Shown in pieces: positions 8,890 through 18,076 of a DNA stretch of 64,000 nucleotides. A program made the translations under genes and the position numbers. Within the stretch, counting starts at the first letter, position 1; each line of letters begins with the position of its first letter. The DNA lies in assembly GCF_022437945.1 (NCBI RefSeq), contig NZ_CP092535.1:868001-932000 (forward strand), written 5' to 3'. The notes under the pieces are model-generated. The model worked only from the letters and a program-made list of their open reading frames with translations. It had not been told where the DNA came from and did no database searches. The DNA comes from Nocardioides sp. TF02-7. GTDB taxonomy: Bacteria > Actinomycetota > Actinomycetes > Propionibacteriales > Nocardioidaceae.

Positions 8890-10011
8890 GTGGACCTGCC
8901 CGTGATGCCGCCCGTCCAGCCGATGCTCGCGAAGGCCGTGAAGGGGGTGCCCGACCCGGCCGCGTTCGACCCCGACGGCGCCTACGACGGGCAGGGGCTG
9001 AGCTTCGAGCCGAAGTGGGACGGCTTCCGCTGCATCCTGTTCCGCGACGGCGACGAGGTGGAGCTGGCCAGCCGCAACACCAAGCCGCTCACCCGCTACT
9101 TCCCCGAGCTGGTCACCGCCGCCCGCGAGCAGCTGCCCGAGCGGTGCGTGCTCGACGGCGAGATCTTCGTGGCGCTCGGCAGCCGGCTGGAGTTCGAGGT
9201 GCTCCAGGAGCGGATCCACCCGGCTCGGAGCCGGATCGAGATGCTGGCCGAGAAGACCCCGGCCGGGTTCGTGACGTTCGACCTGCTCGCCCTCGGCGAC
9301 ACGGCGTACGTCGACCGGCCGTTCGCCGAGCGCCGGACGGTCCTCGAGGACGCCCTCGCCGGGCTCGCCGGCCGCCCGGCCGCCGGCAGCTGCCACCTCA
9401 CCCGCACCAGCCGCGACCGCGCCGTGGCCGAGCAGTGGTTCCACCAGTTCGAGGGCGCCGGGCTCGACGGCGTGATCGCCAAGCCGATGGGCGCGCCCTA
9501 CTCCCCCGGCGCCCGCACCATGCTCAAGATCAAGCACGAGCGCACCGCCGACGTGGTGGTCGCCGGGATGCGCGAGCACAAGACCAGCACGCCCGAGCGG
9601 CCGCTGCTCGGCAGCCTGCTACTCGGTCTCTACGACGACGGCGAGCTGCAGCACGTCGGCGTGAGCGCCAGCTTCACCGAGAAGCGGCGCGCCGAGCTGT
9701 GGCAGGAGATGCAGGCGCTGGTGTGCCCGATCGAGGAGCACCCGTGGGGGCGGTGGAGCGAGTTCCTCGTCGCCAACCCGGGCCGCCAGCCCGGCACCCA
9801 GAGCCGGTGGAGCCAGGGCAAGGACCTGTCGTTCGTGCCGCTGCGGCCGGAGCGGGTGCTGGAGGTGAAGTACGACGCCATGGAGGGGCGCCGGTTCCGC
9901 CACACCGCGCACTTCAAGCGGTGGCGCGACGACCGTGACCCGGAGTCGTGCGGCTACGACCAGCTCGAGCAGCCGGTGAGCTACGACCTGGCCGACGTCC
10001 TCGGCGGGTGA
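8890..10011 (+). CDS. ligC: ATP-dependent DNA ligase, LigC type
   Basis: A 373-residue ATP-dependent DNA ligase. Motif I is EPKWDGFR, whose Lys is adenylated. LDGEIFVAL fits motif III, LDGVIAKP motif IV and MLKIKHERTADVVV motif V, followed by an OB-fold C-terminal half. Length and lack of extra domains match mycobacterial LigC, an accessory ligase linked to excision and strand-break repair rather than replication. The start is GTG at 8890. A LigD-type polymerase-domain protein lies 1.1 kb downstream on the other strand; no Ku gene is seen. Confidence 0.92.
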   Translation: MDLPVMPPVQPMLAKAVKGVPDPAAFDPDGAYDGQGLSFEPKWDGFRCILFRDGDEVELASRNTKPLTRYFPELVTAAREQLPERCVLDGEIFVALGSRLEFEVLQERIHPARSRIEMLAEKTPAGFVTFDLLALGDTAYVDRPFAERRTVLEDALAGLAGRPAAGSCHLTRTSRDRAVAEQWFHQFEGAGLDGVIAKPMGAPYSPGARTMLKIKHERTADVVVAGMREHKTSTPERPLLGSLLLGLYDDGELQHVGVSASFTEKRRAELWQEMQALVCPIEEHPWGRWSEFLVANPGRQPGTQSRWSQGKDLSFVPLRPERVLEVKYDAMEGRRFRHTAHFKRWRDDRDPESCGYDQLEQPVSYDLADVLGG

Positions 10012-10051
10012 TGCTCGACCAACCCTCAGGCGGGGTGTAGGACTGGGGGGC

Positions 10052-10601
10052 ATGGAGACCTCAGCCGAGCGGTACGACGTGGTGCTCCTCGTCGAGCAGC
10101 CGCTGACCGCCGTCGACGCGGAGCAGGTGCGCTCGCTGCACGCCGGGCTCGACGCGCACGTCGTCTACCACGTCCTGCTGCCGATGGCCGACGCCGCGGC
10201 GGCGGTCGAGGCCTCGCTCGGCGCGATGGGCGGCGCCGATCTGCTGTCCCCTCCGATGACGCCCACGCCCGACGAGCTCGCGGCGCTCCGGGAGGAGAAC
10301 CGCGGTCGGGCCGAGCGCGAGCTGGCCAGCACCGCCGGTGCGCTCACCGCGGCCGGCGCCGAGGTCGGCAGCGGCACGATCGTCAGCGAGCCGCCGGTCG
10401 ACGCGCTCGCGGCGAAGGTGGCCGAGGTCGACGGCCGGGGAGGCGATCGTGCTCACCCGCCCCCACGTCGTCGCCGAGTTCTTCCACGTCGACTGGACGT
10501 CGCGGGCGCGCCGCCGGCTCGGCGTACCGGTGCTGCACCTGCTGGAGCACGAGACGTTCGACGAGCAGGCCGGCGGCGGCGAGGGCGTCTCCGGGGTCTG
10601 A
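10052..10601 (+). CDS. Conserved-looking hypothetical protein
   Basis: About 182 residues (METSAERYDVVLLVEQ...). The beta-alpha pattern, with VVYHVLLPM early and EAIVLTRPHVVAEFFHVDW late, recalls small nucleotide-binding USP-like folds, but the glycine-rich ATP loop of universal stress proteins is not evident. One extra G near 10440 shifts the frame after AAKVAEVDG. The gene ends three bases before the convergent DinB gene. Function not recognised. Confidence 0.6.
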
Positions 10602-10604
10602 CCC

Positions 10605-11132
10605 TCACGCCCCCGCGGCGCCCTGCTCCACGACGATGTCGAGGTGGCCCGCGTGCCGGGCGTACTCCGCGAGCACGTGGAAGCAGATCCACTCCAGCGT
10701 CGGCGGGTCGGCGTCGAAGCGCCCGCCGACCCGGGCCACGGCGTCGAGCGGGTGCGACGCCAGCACCGCCCGGGTGCGCTCGCCGACCGCCTCGAGCCGG
10801 GCGGCGAGGTCCTCGGCGGTGACGCCGTCGGGCACGTGCCAGCGGCCGCCGGCGCCGGGCTCGGTGGGGTCGGCGACGTCCCAGTCGCCCCACGGCGCCG
10901 CGACCGGCTCCCCGAGGAACCCCCACACGAACCACCGCTGCTCCATGTGCAGGACGTGGCTGAGCAGCTCCAGCGGTGTCCAGCCCGACGGCACCAGCGA
11001 CGCGCGCTGCCGCTCCGGCGGCAGGGCGAGGACACCGCCGACCATCTCGGAGCGCACCCAGTCGAGGTACGCCGCCCACCGCGCCGCGCCCGCGGGTCCG
11101 CTCTTGGCCGGCTCGGTGTCGTCGCGCGCCAT
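10605..11132 (-). CDS. DinB/DUF664-type four-helix thiol-transferase-like protein
   Basis: A 175-residue DinB-fold protein. The pattern WTPLELLSHVLHMEQRWFVWGF followed by HVLAEYARHAGHLDIV supplies the His residues that bind metal in the DinB/maleylpyruvate-isomerase superfamily, many of whose actinobacterial members are mycothiol-dependent transferases. It starts at ATG 11132, 17 bases after the upstream polymerase-domain gene, so they are probably co-transcribed. The thiol and substrate are unknown. Confidence 0.8.
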   Translation of the reverse strand: MARDDTEPAKSGPAGAARWAAYLDWVRSEMVGGVLALPPERQRASLVPSGWTPLELLSHVLHMEQRWFVWGFLGEPVAAPWGDWDVADPTEPGAGGRWHVPDGVTAEDLAARLEAVGERTRAVLASHPLDAVARVGGRFDADPPTLEWICFHVLAEYARHAGHLDIVVEQGAAGA

Positions 11133-11149
11133 CCGCTTGTCCTCGGTCG

Positions 11150-12257
11150 TCACGGCCGCAGCCGCTCCGGGCCGACCCAATTGCCCTTGTCGTCCCAGTG
11201 CTCGGCGACCTTCTTGCTCGGCTGCACCCGGGGCGGCTCGCCCGGCATCTTCGGGTAGTCCGGCGGGAAGCTCAGCTCGCCGCCCGGCAGCTCCTCCCAC
11301 AGCTCGAGCAGCGGCTCCAGCGAGAACGCCTCGTCGTCGATGGTCGCCCACGGGTCCCCGGCGGCGACCCGGTCGGGCACGGTGAACAGGTTGTGTTCGC
11401 GGGGGTCCTCGACCTCCGCGATCTCCGCCCAGGTCATCGGCGTCGACACCGGGGCGCCCGGGAGCGGGCGCAGGAGTACGCCGACGCGATCGTGCGGTCG
11501 CGGTTGTTCTGGTTGTAGTCGACGAAGACCCGCTCGCCCCTCTCCTCCTTCCACCACGCCGTGGTGACGCCGGGGTCGCGGCGCTCCAGCTCACGGCCGA
11601 AGCCGATGGCGGCGTGCCGGACGTCCTCGAACGTCCACCGCGGCTCGATCCGCACGTAGACGTGGATGCCGCGGTTGCCGGAGGTCTTCGGGTAGCCGCG
11701 GATCCCCCCGCTCCTCGAGGACCTCGCGGGCCAGTCCCGCCACCCGGACGACGTCGGCGAACGAGGTGCCCGGCTGCGGGTCGAGGTCGATCCGCAGCTC
11801 GTCGGGCCGGTCGAGGCTGCCGGGGTCGTCGGTCCGGCGGACCGGCCACGGGTGGAAGGTCAGCGCGCCCATCTGCGCGCACCACGCGGGGGACGGCGAT
11901 CTCGGTGGGACAGATCTCGTCGGCGGTGCGGCCGGAGGGAAGGTGATCCGCACGGACTCGACGAAGTCGGGCGCCCCCTTGGGGACCCGCTTGGTAGAAC
12001 GCCTCGGCGTCCTTGTCCCAGGGGCCGGTGGCGAGCTTGAAGCCCTCGCGGACGCCGCTCGGCCACCGCTCGAGCGCGGTCGGCCGGTCGCGCAGCGCGC
12101 GCATCAGGCCGTCGGCGACGCTGACGACGTACTCCACCACCATCAGCTTGGTGACCTCCGGCGTCCGCTCGGTGGCCTCGTAGATCACCCGGTCGGGGCT
12201 GGAGACCCGGACCGTGCGGTCGCCTGCCTGCACCTCGGCGGCTGCGGTCTTCGCCAT
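11150..12257 (-). CDS. Stand-alone LigD-type polymerase/primase domain protein
   Basis: Archaeo-eukaryotic primase-like LigD polymerase domain, about 368 residues. The N-terminus carries VSSPDRVIYEATERTPEVTK. The catalytic acids sit in LRIDLDPQPGTSF (DxD) and RVFVDYNQN, with HVYVRIEP between them. In bacteria such proteins extend or prime DNA ends during end joining or gap repair; here there is no fused ligase or nuclease domain. At least four frame slips in C/G runs (near 11470, 11705, 11887 and 11990) break the reading. It starts at ATG 12257, ten bases downstream of the dppF stop. It may work with LigC, whose gene is 1.1 kb away. Confidence 0.82.
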
Positions 12258-12266
12258 GGCCCGACC

Positions 12267-13254
12267 CTAGCCGCGGTCGCCCCCCGCTGCCGCGAGGTGA
12301 CAGGCGGCGACGTGGTCGTCGACGGCCGGCAGGACCGGCAGCGGCGTGCCGCGGCACGCGTCGGCGACGCCGTTGGCCCGGCCGGCGGCGAGGGCCGGGC
12401 AGCGCGGGTGGAACCGACAGCCGCCGGGGATCCGGGTCGGGTCGGGCACCTCGCCTGTCAGCACGACGGGGTCGGGCCGGCCGGCCTCGGGGCAACACCG
12501 AGAGCAGCGCCTTGGTGTAGGGGTGCCGCGGGTCGGAGAGGACCTCCTCGGTCGGGCCGGACTCGACGATCCGGCCGAGGTACATCACCGCGGTCCGGTC
12601 GGCGACGTTCCACGCGAGCCCGAGGTCATGGGTGACCACGAGCACCCCGAGACCGCGCTCCTCGCGGAGCCGCAGGAGCAGGGCGAGCAGCTCGCCGCGG
12701 ATCGAGGCGTCGAGGCTCGACACCGGCTCGTCGGCGATCAGCAGCGCCGCCTCGAGCGCGAGCGCGCCGGCGAGCAGCACCCGCTGCCGCTGCCCGCCCG
12801 AGAGCTCGTGCGGGTAGCGGAGGAACCAGCGCTCCGGGGGTCGCAGGCCGGCGGCGGCGAGGGCGTCGGCGACCCGCTGCTCCTCCGAGCCGCCCAGCCG
12901 GTGCAGCCGGATCCCCTCGGCGACCGACTCGTAGACGGTGTGCCGGGGGTTCAGCGCGCCTGCGGGGTCCTGCAGCACCATCTGCACCGTCCGGCGCAGC
13001 GACCGGAGGTCGCGCGGCCGCCGCCCGACGGGGGCGCCGTCGAGCAGCACCTCGCCGCGGGTCGGCGGCTGGAGCCCCATCAGCGTCCGGGCGAGCGTCG
13101 TCTTGCCCGACCCCGACTCGCCGACGAGCGCGACGATGTCGCCGGAGCGCACCACGACGTCGGCGCCGTCGAGCGCGGTCGCCACCTGGCCGCCGCGGGT
13201 GGGGAGCTCGACGGCCAGCCCGCGCCCCTCGAGGACGTGGTCGCCGGCGCTCAC
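12267..13254 (-). CDS. dppF: Peptide ABC transporter ATPase (DppF/OppF)
   Basis: About 328 residues. Walker A GESGSGKTT, Q loop VLQDPAGALNPR, signature ELSGGQRQRV, Walker B LLIADEPVSSLD and switch His VVTHDL are all present. The C-terminal oligopeptide-transporter extension has the Cys pattern CRFHPRCPAL. It provides one of the two ATPases for the importer encoded upstream. An extra C near 12490 shifts frame within VLPEAGRPDPV. The GTG start overlaps the dppD stop (GTGA). It is the last transporter gene; the polymerase-domain gene follows nine bases later. Confidence 0.92.
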
Positions 13255-14219
13255 GGCTCACCGACCCGGATGCAGGCGGCGGCGCGATCGGGCGCGTGCT
13301 CCTCGAGCGGCGGGTCCACGGCGGTGCACCGGTCGACGGCGCGCGGGCACCGGGGCGCGAACGAGCAGCCCTCGAGCGCCAGCCGCAGGTCGGGCGGGTC
13401 GCCCGCCAGCCCGGCGGGGGCGTAGCGCGACGCCGGGTCGCCGATCCTCGGGAACGCCGACGACAATGCGGCCGCATAGGGGTGGAGGGCCGCGCCGAAG
13501 ACCTCCTGCGCCGGTCCCTCCTCGACCACCCGGCCGGCGTACATCACGGCGATCCGGTCGCACACCTGGCGCAGGACCGCGAGGTCGTGGCTGATCAGCA
13601 CCATGCCGACCCCCAGCTCGCGCACGAGGCCGGACAGCAGTGAGAGCACCTGCGCCTGCACCATCACGTCGAGCGCGGTGGTCGGCTCGTCGGCGATGAC
13701 CAACGACGGCCGGCAGGCCAGCGCCATCGCGATCATCACCCGCTGCCGCTGCCCGCCCGAGAGCTGGTGGGGGTACGCCGTCCGGCGCGAGGCCGGCAGC
13801 CCCACCTGCTCGAGGAGCTCGCCGACGCGGCGGTCGAGCTCGGCCCGGCCGACCTCCGGCTCGTGCAGCCGGATCGGCTCGGCGATCTGGGTGCCGATCC
13901 GCCGGACGGAGTTGAGCGAGTGCAGCGCGCCCTGGAAGACGATCGAGGCTCCTGCCCAGCGCAGCGCCCGCAGGTCGCCCCAGCGCATCGTGAGCACGTC
14001 GGCGCCGTCGACGAGGACCGACCCGCTGACCCGGGCGGTGGCGGGGTGCAGCCGGAGCACGGTGCTGGCGAGCGTCGACTTGCCGCACCCGGACTCGCCG
14101 GCCACGCCGAGCACCTCGCCGCGCCGCACGTCGAGGTCGACACCGCGCAGCGCCACCACGTCGCCCTCGTCGGTGCGGTAGGCGACCTTGAGGTCGCGCA
14201 CCGACAGCAGCCCGCTCAC
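13251..14219 (-). CDS. dppD: Peptide ABC transporter ATPase (DppD/OppD)
   Basis: A 322-residue ATPase. Walker A is GESGCGKSTL, the signature HQLSGGQRQRVMIA, Walker B LVIADEPTTALD and the switch SHDLAVL. The oligopeptide-binding C-terminal extension carries the CSFAPRCPRAVDRC cysteine motif that binds an Fe-S cluster in some Opp/Dpp ATPases. It starts at GTG 14219, overlapping the dppC stop. The reading is continuous. It pairs with DppF to energise uptake of peptides or related solutes. Confidence 0.94.
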   Translation of the reverse strand: MSGLLSVRDLKVAYRTDEGDVVALRGVDLDVRRGEVLGVAGESGCGKSTLASTVLRLHPATARVSGSVLVDGADVLTMRWGDLRALRWAGASIVFQGALHSLNSVRRIGTQIAEPIRLHEPEVGRAELDRRVGELLEQVGLPASRRTAYPHQLSGGQRQRVMIAMALACRPSLVIADEPTTALDVMVQAQVLSLLSGLVRELGVGMVLISHDLAVLRQVCDRIAVMYAGRVVEEGPAQEVFGAALHPYAAALSSAFPRIGDPASRYAPAGLAGDPPDLRLALEGCSFAPRCPRAVDRCTAVDPPLEEHAPDRAAACIRVGEP

Positions 14220-15139
14220 CGGCGCTCCCGCAGCCGGGGGTCGAGCACGGCCTCGAGCGCCTGCCCGACGAGGGTGAACGACAGCACGACGAGCACGACG
14301 CAGATGCCGGGCGGCACGATGAACCACCACGAGCCGGTGGTGATCGCGCCGGCACGGAAGGCGTCCTGGAGCATCGACCCCCACGAGACCCGGGTCGGGT
14401 CGCCGAGGCCGAGGAAGCTCAGCGTCGTCTCCGACAGGATGGCGACGGCGACGGTCAGCGTGGTGTTGGCGAACACCAGCGGCATCACGTTGGGGAGCAC
14501 GTGCCGGCGCAGCAGGTGGCCGTGCCCGGCGCCGAGCACCCGCGACCGCTCGAGGTAGGCGCGCTCCTTGACCGACAGCGTCTGGCTCCGGATGAGGAGC
14601 GCCGTGCCTGGCCAGGAGGTCACCCCGATCACGATCGCGATGTTGAGCAGCGACCGCCCCATCACCGTGGCCAGCACGATCGCCAGCGGCAGGAACGGGA
14701 TGACGAGGAACCACTCGGTGAGCCGGAAGAGCACCGCGCCCGGCCAGCCGCCGAAGTAGCCCGAGAGCAGCCCGACGACGGTGCCGATGACCATCGAGAT
14801 CACGGTGGCGAGGACGCCGACCAGCAGGCTGATCCGCGAGCCCCAGATGAGGAGCGTCAGCACCGAGCGCCCGTTGTCGTCGGTGCCGAGCGGGTACGAC
14901 GCGCTCGGCGGCTCGAGCACCCCGCCGGTCGCGCGGGTGACCGACAGCCCGTCGGCGTCGGCGACGACCGGCGCCAGCAGCGCCAGCAGCACGAACAGCA
15001 GCAGGACGGCCGCGCCGACGAGGCCCGAGCGGTGCCGGCGGAACTCGCGCCAGCCCCGCTGCCGGGCGGCGGCCCGGCGGCGGCGGGCGACGGTCCGCGC
15101 CGACGGCGCCGCGCTGCCGGTGGGGCTCGTCGTCGTCAT
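14216..15139 (-). CDS. dppC: Peptide ABC transporter permease (DppC)
   Basis: A 307-residue inner-membrane permease with a basic cytoplasmic N-terminus. The first membrane span is at about residues 40-60, then the PLGTDDNGRSVLTLLIWGSR motif typical of DppC/OppC, further spans, and an EAA-like loop (ERSRVLGAGHGHLLRRHVLPN) that docks on the ATPases. ATGA overlap with dppB upstream and GTGA overlap with dppD downstream show tight translational coupling. No frame errors. Confidence 0.93.
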   Translation of the reverse strand: MTTTSPTGSAAPSARTVARRRRAAARQRGWREFRRHRSGLVGAAVLLLFVLLALLAPVVADADGLSVTRATGGVLEPPSASYPLGTDDNGRSVLTLLIWGSRISLLVGVLATVISMVIGTVVGLLSGYFGGWPGAVLFRLTEWFLVIPFLPLAIVLATVMGRSLLNIAIVIGVTSWPGTALLIRSQTLSVKERAYLERSRVLGAGHGHLLRRHVLPNVMPLVFANTTLTVAVAILSETTLSFLGLGDPTRVSWGSMLQDAFRAGAITTGSWWFIVPPGICVVLVVLSFTLVGQALEAVLDPRLRERR

Positions 15140-16179
15140 GCGCGCACCCGCGGGTCGAGCAGGCCGTAGACCAGGTTGGCGGCCAGGTTGGCGAGGATCA
15201 CTGCGGCGGACGCGACGAGGAACGTGCCCTGCAGCACCCAGTAGTCGGGCACCGAGAGCGCCTCGGTGGCGAGCAGCCCGAGACCGGGGATCGAGAAGAC
15301 GGTCTCGACGGTGATCGCCCCGGCCACGACGAACCCGAAGTTGAGCGCGACGACGGTCGTCGTCGGGAGCAGCGCGTTGGGCACCGCGTGCCGGTTGCGC
15401 ACGGCGACGTCGCGCAGCCCCTTGGCGCGGGCGGTCGTCAGGTAGTCCTCCCCCATCTCGTCCAGCAGCGAGCTGCGCATCACCAGCGCGTAGTCGGCGA
15501 GGTAGGCCAGGGTGAGCGTGAGGACGGGCAGGGCGAGGTGCCGGGCGGTGTCGAGGACGCCCGCGACCGACCAGGGGTCGGCGTCGACGGAGTGCAGGCC
15601 CCCGGTCGGGAAGAGGCCGGGGAGGGGCCCGATGCCGACGGCGAGGACCGCGATGAGGAGCAGGCCGAGCCACCACTCGGGCATCGAGTAGAGCGTCAGC
15701 GAGGCGCTCGTCGAGAACCGGTCGAACGCGCCGCCCCGCCGCCAGGCGCCGCGGATGCCGAGCCAGATCCCGATCAAGGCGGCGAGCAGCGTGGAGGTGC
15801 CGACGAGCAGCAGCGTCGGGCCGAGCCGGTCGACGATCAGGTCCGAGACCGGCACCCGGTAGCGCAGCGAGACGCCGAGGTCGCCGGAGAGGGTGTTGCG
15901 CAGGTAGGTCAGGAACTGCTCGCCGAGCGGCTGGTCGAGGCCGTAGTTCCGGTTGAACGCCTCCAGCTGCTCCTCGGTGGTGAACCGGCCGCGGCCGAGG
16001 GTGCGGGCCGGGTCGCCGGGCAGCACGCGGAACAGGAAGAAGTTCACGACCAGCAGGAACACCAGGCTGCCCAGGGAGCCGAGCACCTTGCCCAGCGCGT
16101 AGCGCCCGAAGCCGCCGCCGCGCGGACGGCGCGGGGCCGCCCCCTCCTGGACCAGGTCGGCCCCCGCGACGAGCGTCAT
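15136..16179 (-). CDS. dppB: Peptide ABC transporter permease (DppB)
   Basis: A 347-residue permease with a first membrane span near residues 35-55 (SLVFLLVVNFFLFRVLPGDPA) and five further hydrophobic segments. The EAA-type coupling loop is near residue 250 (EDYLTTARAKGLRDVAVRN) and the family ending is LVYGLLDPRVR. It forms the channel with DppC. The ATG overlaps the dppA stop (ATGA). No frame errors. Confidence 0.93.
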   Translation of the reverse strand: MTLVAGADLVQEGAAPRRPRGGGFGRYALGKVLGSLGSLVFLLVVNFFLFRVLPGDPARTLGRGRFTTEEQLEAFNRNYGLDQPLGEQFLTYLRNTLSGDLGVSLRYRVPVSDLIVDRLGPTLLLVGTSTLLAALIGIWLGIRGAWRRGGAFDRFSTSASLTLYSMPEWWLGLLLIAVLAVGIGPLPGLFPTGGLHSVDADPWSVAGVLDTARHLALPVLTLTLAYLADYALVMRSSLLDEMGEDYLTTARAKGLRDVAVRNRHAVPNALLPTTTVVALNFGFVVAGAITVETVFSIPGLGLLATEALSVPDYWVLQGTFLVASAAVILANLAANLVYGLLDPRVRA

Positions 16180-18076
16180 TCACGGTCCCCGGCGGTGGCC
16201 CGGCGGCGCGCCAGCACCACGCCACCGGCGACGACGACGAGCAGCGCCACGACCCCGGCGCCCACCACGAAGCCGGTGCTCACGCCGTCGGACCCCGAGC
16301 CCTCCTCGGCGGTCGTCGCCTCGCTGAGCCCGTCGCAGTCGCCGGCCTCGTCGGCCGGCCGGACCGAGAGGTAGGAGTGGATCCCCCTGCTGGAAGAGCC
16401 ACAGGCCGTCCGGGCTCGGCTGGTTCTGCAGGCAGGCGAAGCGGTCGCTGCGCACCGCCTGCCCGGTGGTGTTGTAGGCGGTCAGGAGGTAGGGCGCGTC
16501 GCGCCACAGGATCTCCTGCATCCGGTGGATCTGCTCGACCCGGGTCTCGTGGTCGAGCTCGGCGCCCTGCGCCTCGAACAGCTCGTCGTACTCCTCGTCG
16601 CAGTACCACGAGTCCGACCAGCTGCCGCGCTGGTCGCAGGTCATGTAGCTGAGCATCGACGTGGGGTCGGCGTCGACGTACCAGCCCCACTCGAAGGCGT
16701 CGAACTCGCCCTCGAGGATCACGTCGGTCAGCTTCGACGACTCGACGCTGGTGACCTCCGCCTCGATGCCGAGGTCGGCCAGCCACTCCTGGAAGTACGT
16801 CATCACGTCGGTGGAGGTGTCGGAGTCGGAGCGCGCGAACAGCCGCAGGGTCCCCCATCGGCGACCCGTCCGGCAACGTCCGGAGACCGTCGTCGCCGAC
16901 GGTGTAGCCCGCCTCGTCGAGCAGCTCGGCCGCCCGCTCCGGGTCGTGGCCGAGCTCGTCGGCCGGCGGCTCCCAGTGGTACTGCGCGAGGCCGGGCGGC
17001 ACGATCGTCGAGCCCGGCTCCCCGGCGCCCTGGTAGACCGTCTCGACCAGCCGCTCCCGGTCGACGGCGAAGCCCAGCGCGTAGCGGAACTCCGGGTCCA
17101 GCACCGCGGGGTTGGGGTCGCCGATCGGCTCCCCCGTCTCGAGGTCGACCGACCCCGCGTTGAAGGCGATCTCGTCGAACCCGGTGGTGCTGGCGTTCTG
17201 GGCGAGGATGCCGTCGCGCCCGCCGAGCGCCTCCACCTGCAGCGCCGAGATGCCCTCGACGTAGTCGACCTCGCCCTTGACCAGCGCCTGCACCGCCGGG
17301 TCCTCGCTCTGGAAGACCCGGAAGACGACCTCGTCGACGTGCGGCGCGCCGCGCCAGTAGTCGGGTTGGCCTCGAAGCGGTACGTCGACCCGCCGGCGGT
17401 GCCCTCGACCAGCCGGAACGGCCCGGAGCCGACGACCGGCCGACCGTCGGTGGGCTCCGCCGCGAACGACCGCATCTCCTTGCCGTCGACGTCGCCCCAG
17501 ACGTGCTCGGGGACGATCGGGATCGGCACCATCGGGAGCACGCTGTTGGGCCGCCGGAGGCGGAGCTCCAGCGTCGTCGGGTCGGGCGCCGTCGCCTCGG
17601 TGACGCCGGCCAGCCACGACGACCAGGTCGCCGACTCCGGGCCCTTGCCGAGCACCCGGCTGTAGGTGAACGCGACGTCGTCGGCCGTCAGCGGCTCGCC
17701 GTCGGACCAGGTCACGTCGTCGCGGATGGTGAAGGTCCAGGTGAGCCCGTCCTCGCTGGTCTCCCACTCGGTGGCGAGCGAGGGGCTGCACCGACAGGTC
17801 GTCGACCGCCAGCGTCGTGAGCGTGTCGTAGGTGAGCGCCCACATCTCGTAGGACTCCACCTCGATGCCGAGGAACGGGTTGAAGCTGTCGACCTCGTTG
17901 AGCAGGGCGACGGTGAACCGGGTCGGCTCGTCCTCGGCCGCGGCCGGTCCGGCACCGGGCCCGGCCAGCCCTGCCAGCCCGAACGACGCCACCAGGACCG
18001 CTGCCGCGACCGGCCGGACCGGCGTACGTTGACGCCCGTGCAGCCACCCCTCGCCCCGCAGCGCCCGGACCAGCAC
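16176..18076 (-). CDS. dppA: Peptide-type substrate-binding protein (DppA family) with C-terminal membrane anchor
   Basis: Family-5 solute-binding protein of roughly 630 residues. A signal-like segment (AAAVLVASFGLAGLAGPGAGPAAAEDE) is followed by LNEVDSFNPFLG, DDVTWSDGEPLTADDVAF and FRYALGFAVDRE, all typical of Dpp/Opp binding proteins. Unusually, the C-terminus has a second hydrophobic span (VVALLVVVAGGVVLARRR), so it is probably tethered outside the membrane. Frame slips lie near 16385, 16857, 17365 and 17785. The start is uncertain: the in-frame GTG at 18076 lies inside the divergent peptidase gene, so the true start may be nearer 18030. No lipobox is seen. Confidence 0.85.
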
